Shown here: positions 47,190 to 57,829 of the stretch, piece after piece
Layout of the letters: every line of letters starts with the position of its first letter
Numbering within the stretch: the first letter of the stretch is position 1
Assembly (NCBI GenBank): GCA_016223205.1
Contig: JACRPM010000003.1
Span: 62,001-126,000 of the forward strand
Source: Candidatus Saganbacteria bacterium
GTDB lineage: Bacteria > Margulisbacteria > WOR-1 > XYC2-FULL-46-14 > WPAF01
Length of the DNA stretch: 64,000 nt
Reading direction: 5' to 3'
The notes under the pieces: model-generated
The model's database searches: none
Told to the model about the DNA's origin: nothing
The model's input: the letters and a program-made list of their open reading frames with translations, nothing else
Program-made: the position numbers and the translations under genes

Positions 47190-49010
47190 ATGAAAAAGCT
47201 ATCAGTAATCCTGCTTTATTTGTCATTTGTCATTTGTCATTTGTCATTTGCCTTCGAGGCGCCTCGCTTTTATGGAGAAGAGATAACGGTTACGGCAACG
47301 CGCTTGCCCCAGCTTCAAGTGTCCTCCCCCTGGAAGGTTGACGTAATAAAGGACCTGGGGAATAAGGTAACCCTGGGAGACGCCTTGCGGGATGTGCCGG
47401 GCATCGACGTGAAGGCCAACGGCTACCTGGGTTCGGTCGTGACCGCCCGCTTGAGAGGATCGACTTCCCAGCAGGTTTTGGTATTGTTGAACGGCCGAAG
47501 GATCAATTCTCCCCTGTTGGGCATGATCGACCTGAACGATATCCTGCTCGATAACGCAGAAAAGGTCGAGGTGGCGCGCGCCCCGCTTTCGGCGCTCTAC
47601 GGCACGGATGCCATCGGCGGAGTGATCAATGTGATCACTCGAAAAATGGACAAAGAATATAAACTGGCGTATGGGACCTACGGGACCCGGCAGATCAAAT
47701 TGGCCTATGGGGGGACCTCGCTTGGGTACATCAGGTCCGACGGATTTCGCCAGAACAGCGATTATACCGCCCAAAACCTTGAACAGCAGCTCAATTGGGG
47801 AGACCTGGAACTAAACCTCAATTATTATAATGCGGATAAGGGCGTGCCTCGCGTACCCAATTCGGAAAACGACCCCTATTCCGCCTCCACACCCAACGAC
47901 CGCCAAAAGGACCAAAACCTCTATACCGATCTTTTATATAAGAAGCAAGCCGGGCCGGTGTCGACCCAGGCGCGCTTTTATCAAAACCAGCTTTATGAGC
48001 AATTCCATTCTTATAATTTCTTTACCCTGGCTTTCGATGATACCGATTATCGGACCTTGCAGCAAGGTGTGGAATTGCAGCAAACTCTGGATGTCTCAAA
48101 GAACAGCAATCTGATCTATGGCATAGAGGCCCGCCAGGACCGGGGAGCATCTTTTTATGCGGGCGACCACGCTGTCAGCAACCTCGCGGGTTTTGGCCAG
48201 ATACAGCTGGGCCGGCGATCCTTCAACCTGGTAGCCGGGACCAGGATGGATAAACATTCCACTTTCGGCTATACCATGAATCCGCGGGCGGGAGTAAGCG
48301 CGCAAGTTCCCGGGGACTTAACCCTGCGGGCATCCCTCGGTAATGCCTTTAAAGCTCCTACCTTGAACGACCTCTATTGGAACGACCCGATTTGGCAGAT
48401 GTTCGGGAATGTCAACCTCTTGCCCGAGAAAAGCCAGACCGCCGAACTGGGGCTTTCCAAGGAATTGTTCGATCGGCTGAACCTCTCCGTGAATTATTAC
48501 ACTACTTCTATCACTGACCTGATACTTTGGGACTGGGATATCTCGACCAACATAACCCGGGCCAAGAACGTGGGAGCGGTGGAAGTGCGCGGCGCGGAAG
48601 GCGAGGGCGCCTATAGAATAACCCCGTTATTAGAGGTATTCTCCAACTATACCTGGGAGAGGAGCGAAGATGTGAGGGACACAACGGCTGCCTACGTCGG
48701 GAAAATAACGCCTTATTCTCCGCAGGACAAGTTCAATGTGGGGTTGAAAGCGGGACACTTTAAGATCGTTCTGTCACATGTCGGGGAAAGGTTCGCCGAC
48801 GGAGGGAACACGATAAGACTTCCCGGCTACACAGTGATAAGCCTTTGGACAGGCAGGAAAATGGGCGGGTTGAACGCTTCCCTCGGCATTGACAATCTTA
48901 CCGACCAAGTTTATTATGAATCCGTAGGATATCATCCTACCACCTTCGCCCAGCTCAAATATCCCTTGCCGGGCCGGAGGATCACAGTTTCGATAGGAGG
49001 GCAGTTATGA
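47190..49010 (+). CDS. TonB-dependent outer-membrane receptor, BtuB-like
   Basis: A 606-residue receptor that imports a scarce ligand through the outer membrane using TonB. After the signal peptide come a TonB box-like EEITVTATRLPQ, the plug domain (LGDALRDVPGIDVKANGYLG, VVTARLRGST, EVARAPLSALYGTDAIGGVI) and a 22-strand-type barrel ending in FAQLKYPLPGRRITVSIGGQL with a final hydrophobic residue. The plug resembles BtuB and other cobalamin or siderophore receptors, so the ligand is uncertain. The signal peptide core is encoded by four ATTTGTC heptamers (47218-47245). tonB overlaps the stop. Confidence 0.92.
   Translation: MKKLSVILLYLSFVICHLSFAFEAPRFYGEEITVTATRLPQLQVSSPWKVDVIKDLGNKVTLGDALRDVPGIDVKANGYLGSVVTARLRGSTSQQVLVLLNGRRINSPLLGMIDLNDILLDNAEKVEVARAPLSALYGTDAIGGVINVITRKMDKEYKLAYGTYGTRQIKLAYGGTSLGYIRSDGFRQNSDYTAQNLEQQLNWGDLELNLNYYNADKGVPRVPNSENDPYSASTPNDRQKDQNLYTDLLYKKQAGPVSTQARFYQNQLYEQFHSYNFFTLAFDDTDYRTLQQGVELQQTLDVSKNSNLIYGIEARQDRGASFYAGDHAVSNLAGFGQIQLGRRSFNLVAGTRMDKHSTFGYTMNPRAGVSAQVPGDLTLRASLGNAFKAPTLNDLYWNDPIWQMFGNVNLLPEKSQTAELGLSKELFDRLNLSVNYYTTSITDLILWDWDISTNITRAKNVGAVEVRGAEGEGAYRITPLLEVFSNYTWERSEDVRDTTAAYVGKITPYSPQDKFNVGLKAGHFKIVLSHVGERFADGGNTIRLPGYTVISLWTGRKMGGLNASLGIDNLTDQVYYESVGYHPTTFAQLKYPLPGRRITVSIGGQL
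47218..47245 (+). repeat. Four tandem ATTTGTC heptamers in the receptor signal peptide
   Basis: Four perfect ATTTGTC copies followed by ATTTG. They encode the hydrophobic core LSFVICHLSF. Because 7 is not a multiple of 3, gain or loss of one unit would shift the frame. Confidence 0.85.
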
Positions 49011-49465
49011 CCAAAACCAAAGTAATCACTAACCTGATCGTATCTTTCCTGGTGGTGGCGGCGGCCTTTTCATTATATATAGCCACTCGGCCCAAAACCG
49101 CGATCTTAGCCCCGACCTTTGTTTATGAGGAGGTCGTGGTGCATAAAACGGCCGCTTTGCCGGTCCCGATCAGGCCGGTCAGCGTTCCCTTGCCCGTCAT
49201 TCCACCGCAGGTTGTATCTTCGGTCTTGCCGGAATACCCGAGCGCGGTCCTGCAGGCGGGGATCGAAGGATTGGTCATGGTCCAGGCCTACGTGGGCCTG
49301 AACGGCACAGTGGAAAAGGCGGAAGCCAAAACCTCTTCAGGAAATACCGAACTCGACCAATCGGCAGCGCGGGCGGTGGCCCAATGGCGATTTACTCCAG
49401 CCAGCCAAGGCGGAACAGCTCTGGCCAGCTGGTTTGAAGTACCGGTGAGGTTTTCCATAAAATAA
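49007..49465 (+). CDS. tonB: TonB-family energy transducer
   Basis: A 152-residue protein: one N-terminal transmembrane helix (LIVSFLVVAAAFSLYIAT), a short proline/valine linker (PVPIRPVSVPLPVIPPQ), and the TonB C-terminal domain (SSVLPEYPSAVLQAGIEGLV, VMVQAYVGLNGTVEKAEA, LDQSAARAVAQWRFTPASQ). The linker is short for spanning a periplasm, which suggests it serves only its own receptor. No exbB or exbD is in the window. It overlaps the receptor gene by 4 bp. Confidence 0.92.
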   Translation: MTKTKVITNLIVSFLVVAAAFSLYIATRPKTAILAPTFVYEEVVVHKTAALPVPIRPVSVPLPVIPPQVVSSVLPEYPSAVLQAGIEGLVMVQAYVGLNGTVEKAEAKTSSGNTELDQSAARAVAQWRFTPASQGGTALASWFEVPVRFSIK

Positions 49466-49682
49466 TGGCGCTCGATTCCCTGGGCAAGATACTGATCTAT
49501 ATAGGCGTCATCACGGTTCTGATCGGCGCCTTTTTCCTTTTCTTGTCCCGGATGCCCTGGTTCGGTAAACTCCCGGGGGATATAGCGATCAACCGGTCCG
49601 GCTGGACCATCTATATCCCCCTTACCACCATGATCCTGGTGTCTTTGGTCTTGACCCTCATCCTCAACCTCATATTCCGTAA

Positions 49683-49686
<4 letters not shown>
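49465..49686 (+). CDS. DUF2905 family small membrane protein
   Basis: A 73-residue protein with two transmembrane helices (ILIYIGVITVLIGAFFLFL and YIPLTTMILVSLVLTLILNL) around the family motif RMPWFGKLPGDIAI. The function of DUF2905 is unknown. It shares a base with the end of tonB and overlaps queA by 4 bp; DUF2905 beside queA/tgt or ruvB is seen in several bacteria. Confidence 0.88.
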
Positions 49687-51829
<2,143 letters not shown>

Positions 51830-51855
51830 GCAGGGGTATGATAAAATAAACTGAC

Positions 51856-52992
51856 ATGAAAAAAGGTATCGCAATTTTAGGTTCCACCGGCTCCATCGGC
51901 AGGCAAACTCTCGAAGTGGTCTCCGCTTTCCCCTCGACCTTCAATGTGGTGGCTTTGGCCGCCAAGGACGAAGTCGACCTTATTGTTGAACAAACCAAGA
52001 AATTCTCGCCGCTTTTAGTTTCGGTGGCCACGGAAGCGGTCAAGGCCAAAGTCGAGGAAAAACTGGGTGACCCCAAGATTAAGATCCTGGTTGGAGAGGA
52101 AGGCCTGCTGGCCGTAGCCACCTATTCCGCGGCCAAACTGCTGGTGGTCGCCATCCCTGGGGCCTTGAGCTTATCGGCGGTGATGGCGGCAGTTAGGGCC
52201 GGCAAGGACATCGCGCTCGCGACCAAGGAAGTATTGGTGGCGTCTGGATCCTTATTTATGGAAGAAACCAAGACCGCCAAGGTCAAGATCTTCCCCATCG
52301 ATTCGGAGCATTCCGCCCTGGCCCAGTGCCTGGCGGGGGAAAAGATCGAGAAGGTCAAGAAACTCATCCTTACCGCATCCGGCGGACCATTCTTAAAAAC
52401 TCCCCAGGAAAAGCTGGCGAACATGACCGCCAAAGACGCGCTGGCCCATCCCACCTGGAAGATGGGGCCCAAGATCACGATCGATTCGGCCACTTTAATG
52501 AACAAGGGTTTTGAGGTGATGGAAGCCCATTTTCTCTTTGGTCTGGATTATTCGCAGATCGAAGTTTTGGTCCATCCGCAAAGCGTCATTCACTCCATGG
52601 TGGAATTTACCGACGGCGCGATCAAGGCCCAGCTGGCCGCTCCCGACATGCGCATTCCCATCCAATACGCGCTGTTTGGGATGGAGAGGAACTCGAACCT
52701 CTGGGGCAGGGTGGATTGGGCCAAGATCAAGACCCTGACCTTCGAAAAACCGGAAAAAGATAAATTCCCCTGTCTGGAGTTTGCTTACCAAGCGGGAAGA
52801 AGGGGAGGCACTATGCCGGCGGCGCTTAATGCCGCCAATGAAGAAGCGGTCGGTCTTTTTTTAAAAGGGAAGATCGGCTATTTGGACATCGCGGCCAAGA
52901 TCCGCCAGGTAATGGATAAACACCAGTTGGTCGAACAACCCACCCTGGAGCAGATACTCGAAGCCGACAGCTGGGCGCGCGGGCAGTTTTAG
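51856..52992 (+). CDS. dxr: 1-deoxy-D-xylulose 5-phosphate reductoisomerase
   Basis: Second step of the MEP isoprenoid pathway. The 378-residue protein starts with the NADPH-binding GSTGSIGRQTLEV, has LATKEVLVASGSLFM, FPIDSEHSALAQCL, the ASGGPF flap, HPTWKMGPKITIDSATLMNKG-type motif (HPTWKMGPKI) and the LIHPQSVIHSMVEF-like VHPQSVIHSMVEF. TATGAT (51837-51842) lies 13 nt before the ATG and no Shine-Dalgarno is present. Confidence 0.96.
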   Translation: MKKGIAILGSTGSIGRQTLEVVSAFPSTFNVVALAAKDEVDLIVEQTKKFSPLLVSVATEAVKAKVEEKLGDPKIKILVGEEGLLAVATYSAAKLLVVAIPGALSLSAVMAAVRAGKDIALATKEVLVASGSLFMEETKTAKVKIFPIDSEHSALAQCLAGEKIEKVKKLILTASGGPFLKTPQEKLANMTAKDALAHPTWKMGPKITIDSATLMNKGFEVMEAHFLFGLDYSQIEVLVHPQSVIHSMVEFTDGAIKAQLAAPDMRIPIQYALFGMERNSNLWGRVDWAKIKTLTFEKPEKDKFPCLEFAYQAGRRGGTMPAALNAANEEAVGLFLKGKIGYLDIAAKIRQVMDKHQLVEQPTLEQILEADSWARGQF

Positions 52993-53813
52993 GCCTGCGT
53001 ACCGAAACGGGTGGCGAGGATCGCCCCCAGCCCCATCAACGCCGCCAACCCCTTAGCTATCCAGCCCAATACCGGTAAAAATCCTATCAGGCACAGCAAG
53101 ATCAAGCCCACTATCATTTCCCACAGCATGGGACGGTTATAAATGCGCAGGGCCTTGAGCACCTTTTTGCCGATGAGCTGGGAGACCGCCACATAGCCGA
53201 ACACCCCCGCCGCCCAGAGCAGCAGCAGGTAGAGCGGGATAAAGACGATGCCGATGACGCTTAAAACCAGCATGACGATGATCAAAGGGGTCAGTATCGC
53301 GATCAGCAATCCCCAGAGCAGTGCGTGGCCGGGGAGTTTTTCCACATAATAAGAAGTGATGCCGAGTTGCTTGGAGAAAAGCGCCACCAGGATCACGGCC
53401 AAGACCACGAAAGCGATAAAAGAAAGGATGCTCAAGATCGCTAATCCCCAGCCGAAGCCCTTGGAGATCATGGCGGCCGGGAACTTGATCTCGGTTATTT
53501 CTCCCACAACCTTCGCGCCGGCCATTTTATCGACTTTTCCTCCGACCGAGACCGCGTTGCCCCCCACCACCGCCGATTTTTGAAGAACGACATTGCCGCC
53601 TACTGCCACCACGTCTTCTTTGACGGTGCCCAAGACCTCCACGTTGCCGCCCACTGCCACCGCGGCCTTGATCTCTGCGCCTTCCGGCACGACGATGTTC
53701 TCGCCGACTTTTACGATACCTTCTTCTTTGGCGGATTCGAGCCCTTTAAGTGCGGCGAAAGAGGGGAGAGATAGAGCCAAGAGCAATACTAGAGCTAAGA
53801 TCTTCTTTGACAT
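52989..53813 (-). CDS. Membrane protein with bactofilin-like exported repeat domain
   Basis: A 274-residue protein. A signal peptide (KKILALVLLLALSLPSFA) leads a short beta-helix-like region with repeating VGGNV units (AAVAVGGNVEVLGTVKEDVV, AVGGNVVLQKSAVVGGNAVS). Four transmembrane helices follow (about 120-260). Such proteins are often annotated as polymer-forming cytoskeletal or DUF-type. The topology puts the repeats outside the cytoplasm. It converges with dxr, overlapping by 4 bp. Confidence 0.7.
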   Translation of the reverse strand: MSKKILALVLLLALSLPSFAALKGLESAKEEGIVKVGENIVVPEGAEIKAAVAVGGNVEVLGTVKEDVVAVGGNVVLQKSAVVGGNAVSVGGKVDKMAGAKVVGEITEIKFPAAMISKGFGWGLAILSILSFIAFVVLAVILVALFSKQLGITSYYVEKLPGHALLWGLLIAILTPLIIVMLVLSVIGIVFIPLYLLLLWAAGVFGYVAVSQLIGKKVLKALRIYNRPMLWEMIVGLILLCLIGFLPVLGWIAKGLAALMGLGAILATRFGTQA

Positions 53814-53875
53814 TCTTACCACGCTCCTTGGCCGAGATTATACCTTATGATGTGGATTTTTCAAGAGGGTACTTG

Positions 53876-53911
53876 TCCCGAGCGAGGGAGCGTTGCGACC
53901 GAGTCGAGGAA
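53876..53911 (-). repeat. CCTCGACTC...GCTCGGGAC palindromic repeat next to tRNA-Gln
   Basis: Minus strand begins GTTCCTCGACTCGGTCGC and ends CTCCCTCGCTCGGGAC. It is of the same group as the repeats in lysC, valS and the pth element, and it directly abuts the tRNA-Gln 3' end. Confidence 0.65.
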
Positions 53912-53982
53912 CTGGCGGGTAGGGATTCGAACCCCAATAAACAGGACCAAAACCTGTTGTCCTACCTTTAGACGACCCGCCA
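53912..53982 (-). tRNA. tRNA-Gln (anticodon TTG)
   Basis: Acceptor TGGCGGG pairs with CCCGCCA, discriminator G. U1-A72 and G73 are glutamine identity features. The anticodon arm is ACAGG-TTTTGGT-CCTGT, giving TTG, and the T arm is TGGGG-TTCGAAT-CCCTA. CCA is not encoded. The 5' 15 nt are also the last codons and stop of the HTH gene at 53968. Confidence 0.94.
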
Positions 53983-54669
53983 TTGTGCCTGATTTATACC
54001 CTCGATCCAACCGCTTATTTGCCTATTTAATGCTGTGCTTTTACGGACCCGTATAACTATTTGGCCGAAATAGTCATCCCCGATCTTTTTACGGCTTGTT
54101 CTTATTTTGTGCTTTTTAAAATACACGGCCTTAAACACAGAAACATTTAAACCCAAAAAATCCGCCCAATATCTCTTAACCAGTGGCAATCTGCGCTTAT
54201 TATTTTCATGAATATATAGCTCGTATTTTATATGATTAACCGGCACTTTACAAATCTCGACAAGCCACCGAGCAAAGAATTTAATCATCAACGGGTCAGA
54301 ATTGCTGAATTTGACCTCACCGGAAGGGCCGTTAATCTTTTCTTTGGATCCCTCCGCCCAGTATAACATTGTTCCCATGAGCCATAATTTAGTCCTATCT
54401 AGTGATATTTTGGAAATGTCGGCTTTTGCTTCAGCTTTAATTTCTTTGATGGCCCGCAGCTTTTTCTCTCTCAGGGTCCTGGCTCCTCTCCTGCTCGCCT
54501 CAAGCTTCTTTTGAGACAATCTTTGTTTTTGTTTGCTGCTTAGGCCGACACTTCTTAGCCATAAAGAGAGGGTGGACTTTGAAACGGGGACGGATTCCAA
54601 TATCTCTCGATAAGAAAACCCTCGTTTTCTAAGATCGATCGCCTTCCTCTTTTCTGTTGGCAGGGCCAT
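53968..54669 (-). CDS. HTH protein with LAGLIDADG-like C-terminal domain
   Basis: A 233-residue protein. The N-terminal helix-turn-helix is KRKAIDLRKRGFSYREILES with VSKSTLSLWLR, followed by a basic helix (about 45-80). The rest contains the LYWAEGSKEK and FSNSDPLMIKFFARWL motifs of a family common in candidate-phylum genomes and related to homing endonucleases or WhiA-like folds. The function is unknown; mobile or regulatory roles are both possible. Its last codons (WRVV and stop) lie within the tRNA-Gln gene, so one transcript may carry both. Composition is AT-rich. Confidence 0.75.
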   Translation of the reverse strand: MALPTEKRKAIDLRKRGFSYREILESVPVSKSTLSLWLRSVGLSSKQKQRLSQKKLEASRRGARTLREKKLRAIKEIKAEAKADISKISLDRTKLWLMGTMLYWAEGSKEKINGPSGEVKFSNSDPLMIKFFARWLVEICKVPVNHIKYELYIHENNKRRLPLVKRYWADFLGLNVSVFKAVYFKKHKIRTSRKKIGDDYFGQIVIRVRKSTALNRQISGWIEGINQAQWRVV

Positions 54670-54732
54670 TATAAAACCACCATCATATTAGCTATAATTA
54701 TATAGCCGTGGTTCAGAAAATACAAACGATAA

Positions 54733-55671
54733 TTATTTTCTTTCGGACCTTGTCTGATTAAATACTGATTTGAGGAGGGCGATTTCTTGTGAGGAAATCT
54801 CTATGCCTCTCCGCTTCATCACAGCACGAGCTGTAGCGATAACTTCTTCCAGTTTCGCTTCGCCAATGCCTCCCCACGAAAACGAGGGCACGGATTTTTT
54901 GTAGTAGGGCTGGCCGAACAGGTTGGCCGCCACCCCGATAACACAGCCGGTATAGATCAACGTCCCGATGGCACATTTAGTATGATCACCTATAAAACAG
55001 CCCAAAAAGGTCTCGCCGGAATCGATCGGTTTTCCCTCGATCTGGACTTTCACTCCGCCGTAATTGTTCTTGAGGTTGGAATTGGTGGTGCCCGCTCCCA
55101 GATTCACCCAACTGCATACATAGGAGTGACCGATGAAGCCGTAATGGCCCTTGTTCACATAATCCAAAAAGACCGAATGCACGATCTCCCCGGCTACTTT
55201 GCAATGTCGGCCGATCGAAAGCGGCCCGCGCAGAAGCGTTTGCGGATGGACGATCGTTCCCGCGCCGATAAAGATCGGCCCCTGGCGGGCATCGAGCACC
55301 GCGTGGGCATCTATTACTGCCCCTTTTTCTATCAGGACTTGTTCGGAATTATGGATAACTGCGGTAGGGTGGACTTTCCCTTTTATCCCGGCGCCTAAAA
55401 CCTTCAGGTCTTCTTCCAGGTCCTCTTTCAAGTGCTTGATCAGGTCCCAGAGATAAACGATCTCGCGGCCGGAGGGCAACACCCGGCCATTTAGTCCCGG
55501 CCCCTTTACCAACTCATCCCGCCCCTTGAGAGTGATCTGGGCGTCCGGATATTTCCTTTTTAGTTTCTCTAATATCGTAGTAGCGCCGCAGCGCAGATCC
55601 CAGACGGGACGCAGCCAGGTCAAAGGCAGAAGCTTCTTATACCCCTCGTCTTCAACGATCGTCAGGTTCAC
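54733..55671 (-). CDS. Alternative GlmU-like sugar-1-phosphate nucleotidyltransferase/acetyltransferase
   Basis: A 312-residue protein of the putative sugar nucleotidyltransferase group (TIGR03991 type). It has a reduced N-terminal part (DEGYKKLLPLTWLRPVWDLRCGATTILEKL, marker LRPVWDLRCG). A left-handed beta-helix follows with hexapeptides (GPIFIGAGTIVHPQTLLRGP, VAGEIVHSVFLDYVNKGHYG) and NLGAGTTNSNLKNNYG, the GlmU acetyltransferase hallmark. A role in UDP-GlcNAc supply is inferred. It overlaps ackA by 4 bp. Confidence 0.85.
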   Translation of the reverse strand: MNLTIVEDEGYKKLLPLTWLRPVWDLRCGATTILEKLKRKYPDAQITLKGRDELVKGPGLNGRVLPSGREIVYLWDLIKHLKEDLEEDLKVLGAGIKGKVHPTAVIHNSEQVLIEKGAVIDAHAVLDARQGPIFIGAGTIVHPQTLLRGPLSIGRHCKVAGEIVHSVFLDYVNKGHYGFIGHSYVCSWVNLGAGTTNSNLKNNYGGVKVQIEGKPIDSGETFLGCFIGDHTKCAIGTLIYTGCVIGVAANLFGQPYYKKSVPSFSWGGIGEAKLEEVIATARAVMKRRGIEISSQEIALLKSVFNQTRSERK

Positions 55672-56912
55672 GCCTTTTTCCTTTTATAATTGGGATCCTC
55701 GAAAGAATAAGTGAAGTGGGTGTGAGTTTCATATTTGCCGTCGAGAATGGCTTCTACGTCCTCGATGAAGACCCGCTCCTCATCGGTGGGGATCACCAGC
55801 ACCTTGACCGGAGAGCCATCGGCGGAAATATCGGCTTCGTTTTCACGGCTCGTCGCGGCCTGGTTCTTCCACTTGTCGAACTTGATGCCCAGGTTCTCTA
55901 TCCCGGTCAACACCTTTTCGCGCAGCTGCCAGTTGAGCTCTCCGGCTCCGGCGGTGAAGACCACGGCGTCCACCCGTCCCAAAATGGCCGAATAAGCTCC
56001 GAGGTATTTCCGCAGGCGGAAGGCCTCGATCTCGATGGCCAGCTTGGAGCGCTCATCGCCTTCTTCCGCCGCTTTTTCGATATCGCGGCGGTCCATGTAT
56101 TTGCCGGTAATGCCCAAAAGCCCGCTCTTCTTATTCAAGATGCCGTCCAGCTCCTCGGCGTAAAAGCCCTCCTTTTCTATCATAAAAAGCACGATAGCCG
56201 GATCGAGGTCCCCGCAGCGCGTTCCCATTACCGCTCCTTCGAGCGGGGTCAAACCCATGCTGGTGTCGACGGAGACGCCGTTCTTAATGGCGGTAAGGGA
56301 TACGCCATTGCCGATGTGCAGGGTGATCAGGTTTACTTCGGAGGGCTTTTTGCCGAGCAAGGCCGCCGCCCGGCGGGAAACGTAGAGGTGGCTGGTGCCG
56401 TGGAAACCGTAGCGCCTTACCCCATACATCCCGTACCATTCGTAGGGCACCGCATAAAGATAAGCCGCTTCGGGCATGGTCTGGTGGAAAGCAGTATCAA
56501 AAACGGCAATATGGGCGATGTTCGGCAAAAGCATTTGGGCGGCCACGATGCCGGCGATGTTGGGAGGGTTGTGGAGCGGGGCCAGGTCCTGCACGGCCTT
56601 GATGGCCTCGAGCACCTCGGGGGTGATCTTCACCGAGCTTTTGAATTTTTCTCCGCCGTGCACCACCCGGTGCCCCACTGCATGGATCTCAATACCGCTG
56701 ATCTTTTCCATGATCAGTTTAAGCGCGGTCTCGTGGTTGGGGCAGTCGCGATTCTCGATTAAGGGCTCCGCGCCGGGACATTCGTGCTTGATAAAAGCTC
56801 CGGCAATGCCGATGCGCTCCACCGTGCCGGAACAAAGCGTTTCTTTCTTCTGCCGGTTGTAGATCTTATATTTGATGGAAGAACTTCCGCAATTCAGCGC
56901 CAGTATGCTCAT
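55668..56912 (-). CDS. ackA: Acetate kinase
   Basis: Makes ATP and acetate from acetyl phosphate, the energy-yielding step of acetate fermentation. The 414-residue protein starts ILALNCGSSSIKYKIYN. It has HRVVHGGEKF, VFDTAFHQTMP, RRYGFHGTSHLYV (ASKHA His/Arg), ITLHIGNGVSLTAI, MGLTPLEGAVMGTRCGDLDP-type and FTAGAGELNWQLR. phosphotransacetylase is not in the window. It overlaps apbE by 4 bp and the GlmU-like gene by 4 bp. Confidence 0.95.
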   Translation of the reverse strand: MSILALNCGSSSIKYKIYNRQKKETLCSGTVERIGIAGAFIKHECPGAEPLIENRDCPNHETALKLIMEKISGIEIHAVGHRVVHGGEKFKSSVKITPEVLEAIKAVQDLAPLHNPPNIAGIVAAQMLLPNIAHIAVFDTAFHQTMPEAAYLYAVPYEWYGMYGVRRYGFHGTSHLYVSRRAAALLGKKPSEVNLITLHIGNGVSLTAIKNGVSVDTSMGLTPLEGAVMGTRCGDLDPAIVLFMIEKEGFYAEELDGILNKKSGLLGITGKYMDRRDIEKAAEEGDERSKLAIEIEAFRLRKYLGAYSAILGRVDAVVFTAGAGELNWQLREKVLTGIENLGIKFDKWKNQAATSRENEADISADGSPVKVLVIPTDEERVFIEDVEAILDGKYETHTHFTYSFEDPNYKRKKA

Positions 56913-57784
56913 AATTTATATCTAAAAACTTTCCCTTTGGCATCCACGATCAAGACCTTCAAATTCAGCTTTTTGGCCAATGCCAATCCCTTTTCCGGAC
57001 CCAAAACGAAGATCCCGGTGGAAAGCGCATCCGCCCAGCCCGCCCCGCCACCATACGGTGCGGGGCCCGCGTCCCGGGTCACCACCGTTACCGCCTGGCA
57101 GGATTTGGCGGGCAATCCGGTTTGGGGATCGATGATGTGCCGTCCTTGTTCGTAATCCCCCGAAGTTGAAAGGGCCTCGCCGTCCTTGAGCGCCAGGGTA
57201 TCCAGCAGTTCGTTCTTTTTCCGGGGATGCTGAATGCCGATCTTGGAGGGCCCGCCGATGATCGCGATCGAAGAGCGCATATCTATCATAGCACTTTTAA
57301 CGCCGCGTTTTCTCAAAACTTTGCGGGCTTCCTCTACCGCGAATCCCTTGGCGATGCCGTCCAAATTCAGCTGGAGCTTATCGCTCAATAATTTAACCGT
57401 GCGATTTTTGGCGTCCACTTTGATCTTGCGATAATTTTTGAGGGTGGGGTCGAAGGCTCCGGAGGTTTTTTCCGAGGCCAAAAGCGCCAATTTCACGCAA
57501 CGCAGGGTGTCTTCCGAGACCGGGGCCGCCGCGATCCCCGCCAGGTTATTGATGCGGTTGATCTCGCTTAAGGGGGCGAAACGGTTCAGTTTTTCTTCGA
57601 GTTCCTTTAATCTTTTATGGGCCGCCTCGATATGCGCCCCGGGATCTTTGTCTTTGACCGTGATGGTGACCCGGGTCCCCATCATCTCAAAGCTCCGGGA
57701 AGGCGAATTGATGGTGAAAATATAGTAGGTTAGGGCCGAGACCAGCAGTAGATTGATCAAGGCCAAAACGAGGAAACGTCTCAT
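56909..57784 (-). CDS. apbE: FAD:protein FMN transferase
   Basis: Flavinylates Rnf/Nqr-type subunits by attaching FMN to threonine. The 291-residue protein has an N-terminal membrane or signal helix (LALINLLLVSALTYYIFTI), MGTRVTITVKD, FDPTLKNYRKI-like region, LDGIAKGFAVEEA, STSGDYEQGRHIIDPQTGLP and WADALSTGIFVLG. Two oddities: the usual glycine-rich NxGG(N/D) strand reads MIDMRSSIAIIGG. A 23-bp palindrome (57043-57065) adds GPAPYGGGAG just before the ADALST motif. The activity therefore needs checking. Confidence 0.85.
   Translation of the reverse strand: MRRFLVLALINLLLVSALTYYIFTINSPSRSFEMMGTRVTITVKDKDPGAHIEAAHKRLKELEEKLNRFAPLSEINRINNLAGIAAAPVSEDTLRCVKLALLASEKTSGAFDPTLKNYRKIKVDAKNRTVKLLSDKLQLNLDGIAKGFAVEEARKVLRKRGVKSAMIDMRSSIAIIGGPSKIGIQHPRKKNELLDTLALKDGEALSTSGDYEQGRHIIDPQTGLPAKSCQAVTVVTRDAGPAPYGGGAGWADALSTGIFVLGPEKGLALAKKLNLKVLIVDAKGKVFRYKL
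57043..57065 (-). repeat. CCCCGC/GCGGGG palindrome in frame within apbE
   Basis: CCCCGC (57043-57048) and GCGGGG (57060-57065) flank ACC...GGT. It encodes PAPYGGG next to the conserved W-A-D-A-L-S-T segment. Confidence 0.7.
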
Positions 57785-57798
57785 ATAACTTTATATGG

Positions 57799-57804
57799 TA
57801 TAAT
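57799..57804 (+). promoter_or_regulatory. -10 element of pyrB
   Basis: TATAAT 25 nt before the pyrB ATG, with AAGGAG (57822-57827) between. The divergent apbE start shares this 45-bp gap. Confidence 0.5.
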
Positions 57805-57829
57805 AGCCGAGGGTTAAATTCAAGGAGCG

